NCBI RefSeq assembly: GCF_000515275.1 | Contig: NZ_KI911560.1 | Span: 1,736,001-1,800,000, forward strand | Reading direction: 5' to 3' | From: Methylophilus sp. 5 | GTDB taxonomy: Bacteria; Pseudomonadota; Gammaproteobacteria; Burkholderiales; Methylophilaceae | Length of the DNA: 64,000 nt | Shown: piece after piece, positions 1 through 8,901 of the stretch | Position numbering within the stretch: position 1 is the stretch's first letter | How the letters are laid out: every line of letters begins with the position of its first letter | Notes under the pieces: generated by a model | What the model saw: only the letters and a program-made list of their open reading frames with translations | What the model was told of the DNA's origin: nothing | Database searches by the model: none | Translations under genes and position numbers: made by a program

Positions 1-1
1 T

Positions 2-721
2 GAAAACGCACAGTTGCAAACGCAGCGTAATCAGGCTGTGACGCAATATGAAACCACGCAAAAAAAGGTGGATCAATTTGCCCAGCACGTGACGCCGATA
101 GATAACAGCAAGCTTGAAGCTACGCTGAAAAGTCTTAATGCCCGCTTTGAGATGCAGTCGCAGATTCTGGCTATTTTTCAGCAATCAATCTCTGGGGCGG
201 CTAACCATCTGGTGGATTATATGCGTGCGCTCACTGCTCAGCAGCAGCCTGGGCTTTGGTTAACGGGCTTTAATATTGAGCCGGGTGCGCAACATGTGAC
301 ACTCAGCGGGCAGGCGTTGCAATCTGAAGATATTCCTTTGTATCTGGACTTGTTATCGACCCAGCGTATTTTTGAGGGCACGCAATTTTCTGGCATTCAG
401 TTCAAGCAAGTTGAGTTGCACAGAGCACAAGCTGCGGCGAGTGCTACACCAGCGCCAACCCCTGTGCCTCCGCCGGCACCAGTTGTAGAGGCACCAGCTG
501 GCAAAGGCGCTACCGAGGCAAGTGCTAGTGCCGGTGCAGCACCGGGTGTGCCAGCATCGCCTGCTGCGGCCCCTTCCGCCCCTGCGGCAGAAGTGACCCT
601 GCAAGTGTATGCCTTTGAGGTGAAAGGGAAAGACCTGCAAAACAAGGCGAAGCGCGAAAACACGGTGAGCTGGGATGAGTTTGTGCGCCAAACAACGCAA
701 TCACCGGCCAAGCAGCCTTAG
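2..721 (+). CDS. MSHA pilus biogenesis protein, MshI/PilN-like (5'-truncated)
   Basis: The reading frame is open from the first complete codon at base 2, so the gene starts upstream of the window. The visible part has an Ala/Gln-rich coiled-coil-like beginning, then a compact domain resembling the periplasmic part of PilN/MshI2 (around bases 190-420: GLWLTGFNIEPG, then VTLSGQAL), then a Pro/Ala-rich linker at about 430-590 and a short C-terminal segment. PilN-type proteins form the inner-membrane alignment complex of type IV pili together with PilO- and PilP-like partners. The next genes fit exactly these partners (mshJ, mshK), 12 bases downstream. The membrane anchor expected at the N-terminus is outside the window. 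The MshI assignment rests mainly on gene order. Confidence 0.7.
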   Translation, partial: ENAQLQTQRNQAVTQYETTQKKVDQFAQHVTPIDNSKLEATLKSLNARFEMQSQILAIFQQSISGAANHLVDYMRALTAQQQPGLWLTGFNIEPGAQHVTLSGQALQSEDIPLYLDLLSTQRIFEGTQFSGIQFKQVELHRAQAAASATPAPTPVPPPAPVVEAPAGKGATEASASAGAAPGVPASPAAAPSAPAAEVTLQVYAFEVKGKDLQNKAKRENTVSWDEFVRQTTQSPAKQP

Positions 722-733
722 AGAGAACGACGC

Positions 734-1453
734 ATGCGATTTGAACAATTACAAACAGTCAGCGATAAATGGATAGCGCTTTCCCAGCGTGAGCGCTGGA
801 TGATTTTTGGGGCTGGTTTGTTTGCCGTGGTTGGCTTGATGGATACTTTTTTGCTGGAGCCACAGCGTGCGCAGCTGGCGAGCACCCAGCAAGACATGAT
901 TAAAATCCAGAATGATACCGCCACACTGACCGAGCAAATGACCACCATTGCCACGCAGGCTGCACCACAGCCAGCGAGCAATGCGTTTCAGCATGATATT
1001 GACGCGACTACACAGAAAATTGCCAGCCAGTCCGCTGATTTAGTCAAGGTGTCTTCTTACATGGTGCCGCCACAAGAGATGGTGTCATTGCTAAAAAAAT
1101 TACTGCAAAAACACACTGACGTACAAGTAGCAGAAATGCAGTCTTTGCCGGTGGTCGACTTTATTGAAAAGCAAAGAAAACAATTGCAGCCGCCAGGCGA
1201 TTCGGCGTCAAGTAGCGCTGCGCCTGCCAATACTGAAGAGGTGTGGAAGAACGTGCCGCATGTGTATCAGCATGCGGTGAAGGTGCGGCTTAAAGGCAAA
1301 TATTTTGCCTTAATGGCTTATGCCCAGTCGTTAAAAGCGATTGGCCAGACTTTGGCCTGGGAAACGGCAGCGCTGAAAGCTGAGTATCCTGAAAGTGAGT
1401 TAACTGTTCAGGTCTACACCCTGAGTGGTGAAAATGCATGGTTGGGGATTTAG
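734..1453 (+). CDS. mshJ: MSHA biogenesis protein MshJ (PilO/GspM-like)
   Basis: A 239-residue protein with a short cytoplasmic N-terminus and one membrane segment at about residues 22-40 (IFGAGLFAVVGLMDTFLL). A coiled-coil region rich in Gln and Thr follows, then a periplasmic domain with the GspM/PilO pattern (FALMAYAQSLKAIGQTLAWE). It would join the inner-membrane platform that links the pilus motor to the secretin. It starts 12 bases after the PilN-like gene, with the purine-rich GAGAGAACGA upstream, and ends one base before the mshK start, which indicates translational coupling. Low sequence conservation is usual in this family, so the name rests on architecture plus neighbours. Confidence 0.75.
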   Translation: MRFEQLQTVSDKWIALSQRERWMIFGAGLFAVVGLMDTFLLEPQRAQLASTQQDMIKIQNDTATLTEQMTTIATQAAPQPASNAFQHDIDATTQKIASQSADLVKVSSYMVPPQEMVSLLKKLLQKHTDVQVAEMQSLPVVDFIEKQRKQLQPPGDSASSSAAPANTEEVWKNVPHVYQHAVKVRLKGKYFALMAYAQSLKAIGQTLAWETAALKAEYPESELTVQVYTLSGENAWLGI

Positions 1454-1454
1454 C

Positions 1455-1871
1455 ATGCGCTTGTTACTAACAACACTATTCATGGCGTGGACAACACAGG
1501 TGACGGTCGCTTTGGCAGAGGGCGTAGTAGATCCCACTAAGCCGCCTGCTTCGGTGATGGAGTATTTGCCGAACGCCCAAACGCAAACAGAACAGCCTTG
1601 GGAGCTGACGGCGATACAAGACAATGGCAAAGCAGGCTTCGCTGTGGTTAACGGCCAAATGGTGCAGGTGGGCGGCAGTTATGAGGGCTTTAAATTGATC
1701 TCGGTCAAAAACCAGAAAGCCGTATTTGTCAGCAAACTGGGCGAGAAAAAAGTGGTGGGCATGGGCCTGGCCAGTGTGATTAAGCCAGTGCAACTGCAAA
1801 CCAGTATGAATAAGACAAACCAGCCAAGAAGATTAAAAAATCAGGCTAAAAAGTTGAAAAATAAAGATTGA
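1455..1871 (+). CDS. mshK: MSHA biogenesis protein MshK (PilP-like)
   Basis: A protein of about 138 residues with an N-terminal signal peptide (MRLLLTTLFMAWTTQVTVALA), then the DPTKPP motif typical of MshK and GspB/PilP-like pilotin-side proteins. A small beta-rich domain follows (WELTAIQDNGKAGFAVVNGQ, VQVGGSYEGFKLISV) and then a Lys/Asn-rich tail. The frame is open ten codons upstream, to 1425, but that stretch overlaps mshJ and lies before the signal peptide, so the ATG at 1455 is preferred. In type IV pilus systems the PilP-like protein connects the inner-membrane PilN/O complex to the secretin, which is the next gene. Confidence 0.78.
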   Translation: MRLLLTTLFMAWTTQVTVALAEGVVDPTKPPASVMEYLPNAQTQTEQPWELTAIQDNGKAGFAVVNGQMVQVGGSYEGFKLISVKNQKAVFVSKLGEKKVVGMGLASVIKPVQLQTSMNKTNQPRRLKNQAKKLKNKD

Positions 1872-1942
1872 AAATAAAGTGACAAACGCTTGCTGACCTC
1901 AACCTAGTGAGGCAGCAAGGGAACATCAATAGAGAGACTGCT

Positions 1943-3715
1943 ATGAAAACTTTCGTGAACACCTTGGGTTTGATGATTATCGGTACCGGATTGGTCGGTT
2001 GTACCAGCAATCCGTTTGCCCCAAGCAATGTGTCGATTAATCCTAAGATTCAAAATGAGTTGGCGACGTCTGCTGCCAAGGCGCAAGCGCAGGTAGCGCC
2101 ACCGCCCAAGGCCGTCACCGATGAGTTGTTTGAGCCGCTCAAGATTGAGCCGCCAAAAGCGCTGGCCAAACGCGTTGAGCCGCGGTTTGACCTAGTGGTG
2201 AACAAAGCGCCTGCCGCGCAGGTGTTGATGGGTATCGTTTCTGGCAGCCCTTACAGCATTGCGTTGAGCCCTGAGCTCAAAGGCGAGATTTCAATCAACT
2301 TGCGAGATGTGACTTTGTTTGAAGCCCTCAATGCCTTGCGTGATTTGTATGGCTATGAATACAAAATGAACGGCAAACAAATATTTGTTGAGCCGCAAAC
2401 GATTCAAACCCGCGTGTTTCAAGTCAACTATATTACCGGCTCACGCAGAGGCACTTCTGCGACCCGCGTGACCTCAGGTACGGCGAGTGGTTCAGGTGCG
2501 GGTGGTGCGGCGGGCGTTGCAGGCCAGGCTGCTGCCATGACAGGCTCGAGCGGCACCGGTACGGGTAGTACGGGCACTACAGGTAGCGGCGCTTCGGGTG
2601 CGTCTAACCTGCAAGTGTATGCTTCAGATGTGAGCATGCGTACCAATAATGATTTTTGGGAAGAAATTGCCGCCTCGCTGAGTAGTCTGATTGGCGAAGA
2701 AAGTGGCCGCAAAGTGATTATCAATGCCCAATCTGGCTTGATCATGGTGAAAGCCATGCCTAAAGAAATCCGCCAGGTTGAAAAGTTTTTAAGCCTGATG
2801 CAGGTTACGGTTGACCGTCAGGTGATTCTGGAAGCAAAAATCATCAAAGTGCAGTTGAACAGAAACTCGCAACAGGGCATTAACTGGGCTGCAGCCAGAC
2901 ATACGCGTGGCCGCGACGTGACTTTTGGTAACATCAACGGTAATGCCTCACTGAGTGAAACTGGTGATTTGACCAATGGCGTTGTGACTACGACAGAGCC
3001 CGGCGCTTTGAGTAATAATTCGGTGACTTCTCTGGGTGGCTCGATGTTTGCGCTGGCCGTGCAAGGCAAAGGGTTTTCAGCCTTGCTGAATTTTCTGGAA
3101 ACTCAGGGTAATGTCGAGGTGCTGTCTAGCCCGCGCATTGCGACCATTAACAACCAAAAAGCGGTGCTCAAGGTGGGTAACGACGCTTTTTATGTGACGA
3201 ACGTGAAAACCAATGTGACCACCACAACGGGTGGTGCGATTGTGACACCGGATATTCAGCTGCAACCCTATTTTTCCGGTATTTCACTGGATGTGACGCC
3301 GCAGATTGATAAAGACGATAATATTACCTTGCACGTGCATCCATTTATCAGCGAAGTGACGCAGGTGAATAGAACTGTGACCTTGTCTAGCGCTAACGGC
3401 GGCACGTATACCATCCCGACGGCGTCTTCCAACATTAATGAAACTGACAGCATAGTGCGCACCAAAGATGGCAGCGTGATTGCGATTGGCGGTCTGATGC
3501 AGGAATCTGTCGACAATACGCGCACCAAAGTGCCGGGCTTGGGCGATGTGAAATTCCTGGGTAACCTGTTCCGCCAAAAGGATCAAAGCAGCATCAAAAC
3601 CGAACTGGTGATTTTGCTGAAATCTACCGTGGTGCGCAGTGGCGAAAGCTGGGCGCAAGATATGCTTGATAGCCAGGACCGGGTTGAGAAGCTGAAGAGC
3701 GATAGCAGTTTTTAG
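1943..3715 (+). CDS. mshL: MSHA pilus secretin MshL
   Basis: A 590-residue outer-membrane secretin through which the pilus is extruded. The start chosen (1943) gives a lipoprotein signal peptide ending in the lipobox LVGC (Cys about residue 20) and has AGAGAG upstream; an earlier in-frame codon at 1907 would put 12 extra residues before it. A short secretin N-terminal (STN-like) domain is near residues 85-160 (LVVNKAPAAQVLMGI, ALNALRDLYGYEY). A long Gly/Ser/Thr-rich linker covers about residues 175-220. The C-terminal secretin domain ends with the conserved VPGLGDVKFLGNLFR. The gene lies between mshK and mshM, with only eight bases before mshM. Confidence 0.92.
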   Translation: MKTFVNTLGLMIIGTGLVGCTSNPFAPSNVSINPKIQNELATSAAKAQAQVAPPPKAVTDELFEPLKIEPPKALAKRVEPRFDLVVNKAPAAQVLMGIVSGSPYSIALSPELKGEISINLRDVTLFEALNALRDLYGYEYKMNGKQIFVEPQTIQTRVFQVNYITGSRRGTSATRVTSGTASGSGAGGAAGVAGQAAAMTGSSGTGTGSTGTTGSGASGASNLQVYASDVSMRTNNDFWEEIAASLSSLIGEESGRKVIINAQSGLIMVKAMPKEIRQVEKFLSLMQVTVDRQVILEAKIIKVQLNRNSQQGINWAAARHTRGRDVTFGNINGNASLSETGDLTNGVVTTTEPGALSNNSVTSLGGSMFALAVQGKGFSALLNFLETQGNVEVLSSPRIATINNQKAVLKVGNDAFYVTNVKTNVTTTTGGAIVTPDIQLQPYFSGISLDVTPQIDKDDNITLHVHPFISEVTQVNRTVTLSSANGGTYTIPTASSNINETDSIVRTKDGSVIAIGGLMQESVDNTRTKVPGLGDVKFLGNLFRQKDQSSIKTELVILLKSTVVRSGESWAQDMLDSQDRVEKLKSDSSF

Positions 3716-3723
3716 GAGCGGGC

Positions 3724-4614
3724 ATGTACCTGCAGCACTTTGGGTTGAAGGAGTATCCATTTACCATCACGCCGGATACCAGTTTTTATTATGCAACGCG
3801 TAGCCTGCAAGAGGCGCTGAATACGCTGTTGATTGCGATTCAATCTGGCGAAGGCTTTGTGAAGATTACCGGTGAAGTGGGCACTGGCAAAACCTTGCTG
3901 TGCCGCCGCCTGCTCAAGGCGCTTGAACCCGGCTGCAAAGTGGCGTTTATTCCTAATCCTTACCTGGACCCGCACGCCTTGTTAATGACGTTAGCCACCG
4001 AATTTGGCGTGGCGTTTAAACCAGACTTTACCCATCACGACATGATAGATGCGCTTAACCGCAAGCTGCTTACCTTTGCTGACGAAGGCCGGCATGTGGT
4101 GGTGTGCCTGGATGAAGTGCAGGCCATGCCGCTGGAAACCCTGGAAGCCTTGCGCCTGTTGAGTAACCTCGAAACCGAAAAACGCAAATTGATACAAGTG
4201 GTGATTTTTGGCCAGCCAGAGCTGGAAGAGCGTATTAATCACCCGTCCATTCGCCAGTTACGCCAACGCATTGGCTTTGAGTATCACCTCAAAGGTTTGC
4301 ACTGGTCAGAATTAGGGTTTTATCTGAATCATCGCATGCATATTGCCGGTTATCAGGGCGGCATGATTTTTACGCCCGCCAGCCTGCGTTTGCTCTATCG
4401 CTATGCCAATGGTATTCCGCGTTTGCTTAATATCCTGGCGCATAAGTCATTGTTGTCCGCGTTTGGCCGCGGCCAGCAAGGCGTGTCGGCTGAAGATGTC
4501 AGGGCGGCGATTATGGACACACAGGCCAGTGTCAAAGCACAGCATCGCTGGCTGGGCCACGGTTTTAAATGGTGGCTGACGCTGCATACGGCCCTGGCTG
4601 GTCTGGGTCGTTAG
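3724..4614 (+). CDS. mshM: MSHA biogenesis ATPase MshM (ExeA-like AAA)
   Basis: A 296-residue AAA ATPase of the ExeA/GspA type. It opens with the family hallmark MYLQHFGLKEYPF, has a Walker A GEVGTGKT at residues 50-57 and a Walker B VVVCLDEVQA around residue 125, and later RQRIGFEYHLKGL and NGIPRLLNILAHKSL motifs typical of the family. ExeA-type proteins help place or assemble the secretin through the cell wall; in MSHA loci mshM follows mshL, as here. The peptidoglycan-binding C-terminus of ExeA is absent, which is normal for MshM. A GGAG motif lies directly upstream of the start. Confidence 0.9.
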   Translation: MYLQHFGLKEYPFTITPDTSFYYATRSLQEALNTLLIAIQSGEGFVKITGEVGTGKTLLCRRLLKALEPGCKVAFIPNPYLDPHALLMTLATEFGVAFKPDFTHHDMIDALNRKLLTFADEGRHVVVCLDEVQAMPLETLEALRLLSNLETEKRKLIQVVIFGQPELEERINHPSIRQLRQRIGFEYHLKGLHWSELGFYLNHRMHIAGYQGGMIFTPASLRLLYRYANGIPRLLNILAHKSLLSAFGRGQQGVSAEDVRAAIMDTQASVKAQHRWLGHGFKWWLTLHTALAGLGR

Positions 4615-4634
4615 TTTTCATATTGGGGAAGCAC

Positions 4635-5843
4635 TTGAGTTTAATTAATCAGGTATTGCAAAACGTTGAGGCGCGCCAAGGGGCGGCCGCCACCGATGGC
4701 TGGGCCGGGCAAGTCAAGCCAGTGCTTAGCCACCAAGGTTCTGCTGCGGCCTGGGGCAGCAAGTTGCGATGGGCGCTGTTGCTATTGATCGTGATTGGCT
4801 GTTTGCTGGTGAATTGGCCCATGTTCATGGCTCGCTTTGCCCCGGCTCCGGTGCGCACCCATGCTGCGGTGTTAGTGGCGACGGCGACGCCTGTTGTGCC
4901 TGCACCCGCAATCACAGCGGTTGCATCATTGCCGGTTGAGCACGCGCCAGTGGCGCTAAATAATGCAGCCTGGGCGCCTCCGCAGCTAACCAAGGCCTTA
5001 TTTAGCCCATGGCAAAAACCGGCCACGGACACAGCCCTGGCCGCGCCAATGGTCGCCAAACCTGCGAGCACCAAGATCGCATTGCGGCCACAGGTGGAAG
5101 GTGAGTTTACGATTAACCCTGCTGATAGTGCAGCGGCTAATTTGGTGGTGACTGCGATTGAGCCATCATCAGGCGCTGGCAACACACCCAAACTCGCGAA
5201 AAATAATGATGATGAGTCTGGCCCCAGAGGGGTGGTTAACAAACAGATTCGCCCAGACCAAGAGGTGAATTTGCAGATTCAACGTGCGGTAGACCAGGAG
5301 CAGAAAGGCCGCTTGAATGAAGCACTGGCCATTTTGCGCCAGGCGTTGGTGAGCTATCCGCAATCTGAAGATGCACGGCAGCTACTGGCGGCTTATTTGT
5401 TTGAGTCCCGGCAAGAAGCTGAGGCGGTGGCTGTGTTGCAAAGTGGTATCAAGCAGTTTCCGGGGCAAATTGGTTTATCTAAGTCGCTGGCCAAATGGCA
5501 GTTGGCACATGGCCAGCCCGACGCGGTGTTGCAAACGCTCAAACCGGTCGCCAACCTATTGATACAAGATGCAGAGTCACAATGGATGTTGGCCATGGCG
5601 TATCAACAAAGTGGGCAACATGCGGCGGCCTTGCCTCACTTTGAGCGCGCAACTATATTGCGGCCAGGGCATGCGCAATGGATTGTGGCGTATGCGATTT
5701 CTCTGCAAGCGGCGGGCCAGCCTGCACCGGCTTTGCAGCAATTGCAATTGGCTTATAACCTGCCCTTAAGTGAGCGCTTGTCGGAGTTCGTCGGGCAGCG
5801 TATCCGTCAATTAGGTGGCACGGCCGTGGTGCGTAGTGAATAA
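4635..5843 (+). CDS. mshN: MSHA biogenesis TPR protein MshN (TTG start)
   Basis: A 402-residue protein starting (M)SLINQVLQNVEARQ, the characteristic MshN beginning. That start is a TTG at 4635 with GGGGAAG upstream; the frame continues further 5' into mshM, but that part is not family-like. A single membrane segment is near residues 46-66 (ALLLLIVIGCLLVNWPMF), followed by a Pro/Ala-rich periplasmic linker to about residue 200. The second half consists of tetratricopeptide repeats (LNEALAILRQALVSYPQSEDA, AAALPHFERATILRPG). TPR proteins of pilus loci act as assembly scaffolds. This is the last gene of the visible msh operon; the motor and pilin genes of the system are not in the window. Confidence 0.85.
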   Translation: MSLINQVLQNVEARQGAAATDGWAGQVKPVLSHQGSAAAWGSKLRWALLLLIVIGCLLVNWPMFMARFAPAPVRTHAAVLVATATPVVPAPAITAVASLPVEHAPVALNNAAWAPPQLTKALFSPWQKPATDTALAAPMVAKPASTKIALRPQVEGEFTINPADSAAANLVVTAIEPSSGAGNTPKLAKNNDDESGPRGVVNKQIRPDQEVNLQIQRAVDQEQKGRLNEALAILRQALVSYPQSEDARQLLAAYLFESRQEAEAVAVLQSGIKQFPGQIGLSKSLAKWQLAHGQPDAVLQTLKPVANLLIQDAESQWMLAMAYQQSGQHAAALPHFERATILRPGHAQWIVAYAISLQAAGQPAPALQQLQLAYNLPLSERLSEFVGQRIRQLGGTAVVRSE

Positions 5844-5860
5844 CGGCCACCTTGGCATGG

Positions 5861-6622
5861 TCAGGGGTCATCACTTTTTAATGTCCGTGCCAGCACCAGC
5901 GCGGTTACCCGCGTAGCCCCTGCCTGCTTTAACACCCTGGCCACGGCGTGCATGCTGGCGCCGGTGGTCATCACGTCATCCACAATCATCACATGCTGGC
6001 CTTGCCATGGTTTGTGCGTTGCAAATGCGCCGCGTAAATTGCGCGTCCTGGTTTTCATATCCATGCCAGCTTGCGTTGGCGTATCAAGCACGCGTATGCA
6101 TCCTTCTATGTCTAATGCTATACCGCTGTGCTGATGCACCTGTTTTGCCAACTCTAGCGCATGATTAAACCCGCGTTCTTTGACGCGATTGAGATGCATG
6201 GGCATGGCCATCATGATCTGCGGCCGTTCTGTAGCCGCTAAGGTTGTCAGCTGTGTGAGCAGGCTATTAGCCAGCAGATTGCCCAATGCCAATTGTTGAT
6301 GGTATTTAAATTGATGCAGCAGCCTGTTGAGTGGGTAGGCGTAACGAAATGGCGCAAGTGTGCGATCAAAGGCTGGCGCATGTTGCAGGCAAATACCGCA
6401 TAACGTGCCTGCAACGGTAGGCAGCGCGCATTGCGGGCAACGCGTCGAGGTATACCATGGCAAGGTGGCAACGCAATGTGCACACAGCCCATCTTGAAGC
6501 TGGTTGCGGGCAGTGGCTGGCGCATCACACAGCACGCAAGGCAAAGTTGCACCCAGCCATTGCTGGCACTGGTGATAAAAGAGTGTGTGATTAAATTTTA
6601 ATCTGTTGTAAAATTTTTTCAC
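5861..6622 (-). CDS. ComF family phosphoribosyltransferase-like protein
   Basis: A 253-residue protein with two zinc-binding Cys pairs near the N-terminus (CVLC, CAHC, then CPQC, CGIC), the ComF signature. The C-terminal phosphoribosyltransferase fold includes the family block MHLNRVKERGFNHALELAK and the PRPP loop VMIVDDVMTTGAS. ComF proteins are linked to natural transformation and to the handling of incoming single-stranded DNA; the biochemical activity is uncertain. The start is a GTG at 6622, with no good alternative closer to the first Cys pair. The gene is divergent from bioB, an arrangement common in Betaproteobacteria and gamma-proteobacteria, and is convergent with mshN 17 bases away. 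Confidence 0.88.
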   Translation of the reverse strand: MKKFYNRLKFNHTLFYHQCQQWLGATLPCVLCDAPATARNQLQDGLCAHCVATLPWYTSTRCPQCALPTVAGTLCGICLQHAPAFDRTLAPFRYAYPLNRLLHQFKYHQQLALGNLLANSLLTQLTTLAATERPQIMMAMPMHLNRVKERGFNHALELAKQVHQHSGIALDIEGCIRVLDTPTQAGMDMKTRTRNLRGAFATHKPWQGQHVMIVDDVMTTGASMHAVARVLKQAGATRVTALVLARTLKSDDP

Positions 6623-6646
6623 GTCATATTTTAAACAACATATAAT
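6618..6646 (+). promoter_or_regulatory. sigma-70-like promoter of the biotin operon
   Basis: TTCACG at 6618-6623 and a perfect TATAAT at 6641-6646 are separated by 17 bases, 39 bases before the bioB start. The -35 element overlaps the comF start codon, so the two genes compete for this region. A TTGTAAAAT at 6606-6614 and a TTTTAAACAA just downstream form a poor inverted repeat that recalls half of a BirA operator, but the spacing does not fit well. Confidence 0.6.
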
Positions 6647-6685
6647 TCGGCCGGATTATTCATACAATTTTATTGCGTGGTGTTT

Positions 6686-7717
6686 ATGGAACAACAAACT
6701 TCTGTTGCCGGTTGTGGCAGCGAAATGCAAACCTCCGTCATCAATCTGGATGGCTTGAAACCTTCGGCTGCTTGCCATCCTACGGTTGAGCGCTGGCGGG
6801 TAGAAGACATCATGGCACTGTTTGAGTTGCCATTCAATGACTTGCTGCACCGTGCCCATACCGTGCACAGAGAGCACTTTGACCCGAATGCGGTGCAAGT
6901 GAGCACTTTGCTGTCGATTAAAACCGGGGGCTGCTCTGAAGATTGCGGCTATTGCCCACAAGCCGCGCGTTACCACACCGAAGTGGATAATGAGCCGCTG
7001 ATGCAACTGGATGACGTGTTGGCCGCGGCTAAAGCCGCCAAAGACAGTGGTGCCAGCCGCTTCTGTATGGGTGCTGCCTGGCGTGGCCCCAAGCAGCGTG
7101 ACCTGGACCCGGTGCTAAAAATGATTTCTGAAGTCAAGGCCATGGGGCTGCAAACCTGCGCCACCCTGGGTATGTTAAAAGATGGCCAAGCCGAGCAATT
7201 GAAAGAGGCAGGCCTCGATTATTACAACCATAACCTGGACACCGCGCCAGAGTTTTACGGTGACGTGATCACCACGCGGACTTACCAGGATCGCCTGGAT
7301 ACCTTGGACCGTGTGCGCAGCATGAATATCAATGTGTGTAGTGGCGGCATTATCGGCATGGGTGAAAACCGTGCCCAGCGTGCAGGCCTGGTGGCGCAGT
7401 TAGCTAATATGGAGCAACCACCAGAGAGTGTGCCGATTAACTTGCTGACCCAAGTAGAAGGCACGCCTTTGCATGGCACCGAGCCACTGGACCCGCTTGA
7501 ATTTGTACGCACGATTGCGATTGCACGTATCACCATGCCAACCAGCTTTGTGCGTTTGTCAGCAGGCCGCCAGAGCATGGGCGAGGCAGTGCAAACTTTG
7601 TGCTTTCACGCCGGTGCCAACAGTATTTTCTACGGTGAAAAGTTACTGACCACCGGTAACCCAGAAGTCGAATCCGATAACAGTTTATTTGCCAAACTGG
7701 GCTTGAAGAAAATTTAA
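6686..7717 (+). CDS. bioB: Biotin synthase BioB
   Basis: A 343-residue radical-SAM enzyme that inserts sulfur into dethiobiotin, the last step of biotin synthesis. The CxxxCxxC cluster motif (CSEDCGYC) lies at residues 83-90 and binds the 4Fe-4S cluster; the second-cluster motifs NHNLDT and [10 protein letters not shown] are also present, as is the C-terminal RLSAGR. The ATG at 6686 is preferred; the same frame also offers GTG codons at 6677 and 6680, and no strong ribosome site decides between them. The N-terminus has about 35 residues before the conserved domain, longer than in E. coli. The stop codon overlaps the bioF start by one base. Confidence 0.96.
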   Translation: MEQQTSVAGCGSEMQTSVINLDGLKPSAACHPTVERWRVEDIMALFELPFNDLLHRAHTVHREHFDPNAVQVSTLLSIKTGGCSEDCGYCPQAARYHTEVDNEPLMQLDDVLAAAKAAKDSGASRFCMGAAWRGPKQRDLDPVLKMISEVKAMGLQTCATLGMLKDGQAEQLKEAGLDYYNHNLDTAPEFYGDVITTRTYQDRLDTLDRVRSMNINVCSGGIIGMGENRAQRAGLVAQLANMEQPPESVPINLLTQVEGTPLHGTEPLDPLEFVRTIAIARITMPTSFVRLSAGRQSMGEAVQTLCFHAGANSIFYGEKLLTTGNPEVESDNSLFAKLGLKKI

Positions 7718-8901
7718 TGAGCAATTTGCTGGATGATTTGCAGGCCGACCTTGATAAGCGGCAAACACTGGGCCTGATGCGGCAACGCCGTTTGCTCGAT
7801 TCGCCGCAGGCCGAGCATATTACGGCTAACGGCCAGCCTTTTCTGTCGTTTTGCAGCAATGATTACCTGGGCCTAGCCAACGATGCCGCGCTGGTTACTG
7901 CGTTGCAAGCGGCTGCGGCAGAGGCCGGGGTGGGCAGTGGCGCTTCTAACCTGATTACCGGCCATCACCGTTATCACGACCAGCTGGAGCAGGCATTGGC
8001 GACGTTTGTCGGTCAACCAGCGGCCTTGCTGTTCTCGACTGGTTATATGGCCAATATCGGCGTCATCAGTGCGCTGATGGGGCGAGACGATGCCGTGTTT
8101 TCGGATAAGCTCAATCATGCTTGCCTTAATGATGGCGCCTTTTTATCGCGTGCCACGCACCACCGCTTTGCGCACAACGATGTGGCAGCACTTGAAAAAC
8201 TACTGCAAGCCAGCACGGCGCGCCACAAACTGGTGACTGCCGATGCCGTGTTCAGCATGGATGGTGATCTTGCGCCGCTGGCCGATTACCTTAGGTTGTG
8301 CGAACGTTACAATGCTTATCTTTACGTGGACGATGCACACGGGTTTGGCGTACTGGGACCACAAGGTCGTGGCTCACTCAAACACCTGGGCTTACAGTCA
8401 TCACGTTTAATCATGATGGGCACGCTGGGCAAGGCCGCGGGCGTGGCCGGAGCATTTGTTGCTGGCGAAAAAATTGTCATCGACTACCTGATTCAATACG
8501 CCAATAGCTATATCTATACCACACCGGCGCCGCCACCGTTGTCAGCTGCCTTGCTGGCCTCGGTCAAAGAGATCGAGCATGGGGATGCGCGCAGAAAGCA
8601 ATTATTTGACATGATTGCCTTGCTCAAAAGTGAGTTGTCACTGACACGCTGGCACTTACTGCCTTCTGAAACGGCGATTCAGCCGTTGGTCGTGGGCGAT
8701 ACGCACGAGGCATTGGCTCTGAGCCAATACCTGCAGGCACGCGGCATTCTGGTGCCTGCCATTCGTCCGCCGACGGTGCCTGCGAATACCTCACGTTTGC
8801 GCATTTCGTTGTCTGCTGCGCACAGTGAAGCCCATGTGCGGGCGCTCATTGACGCATTACATGCTGCCGAGCGCGACATTCCAGCCAGGGCACAGGAATG
8901 A
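7717..8901 (+). CDS. bioF: 8-amino-7-oxononanoate synthase BioF
   Basis: A 394-residue PLP enzyme of the alpha-oxoamine synthase family; it condenses pimeloyl-ACP with L-alanine to make KAPA. Visible motifs are FCSNDYLGLA near the N-terminus, GSGASNLITG, the cofactor-contacting VDDAHGFGVLG and the PLP Schiff-base lysine K239 in MGTLGKAAG. Length matches the family. It overlaps the bioB stop (TAATG) and the bioH start (ATGA), so the operon is translationally coupled at both ends. Confidence 0.96.
   Translation: MSNLLDDLQADLDKRQTLGLMRQRRLLDSPQAEHITANGQPFLSFCSNDYLGLANDAALVTALQAAAAEAGVGSGASNLITGHHRYHDQLEQALATFVGQPAALLFSTGYMANIGVISALMGRDDAVFSDKLNHACLNDGAFLSRATHHRFAHNDVAALEKLLQASTARHKLVTADAVFSMDGDLAPLADYLRLCERYNAYLYVDDAHGFGVLGPQGRGSLKHLGLQSSRLIMMGTLGKAAGVAGAFVAGEKIVIDYLIQYANSYIYTTPAPPPLSAALLASVKEIEHGDARRKQLFDMIALLKSELSLTRWHLLPSETAIQPLVVGDTHEALALSQYLQARGILVPAIRPPTVPANTSRLRISLSAAHSEAHVRALIDALHAAERDIPARAQE

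Noticed and set aside
6606..6641. BirA operator before bioB
   Set aside because: Only one half-site is convincing; the second half is shifted and the symmetry is poor, so it is mentioned but not called.
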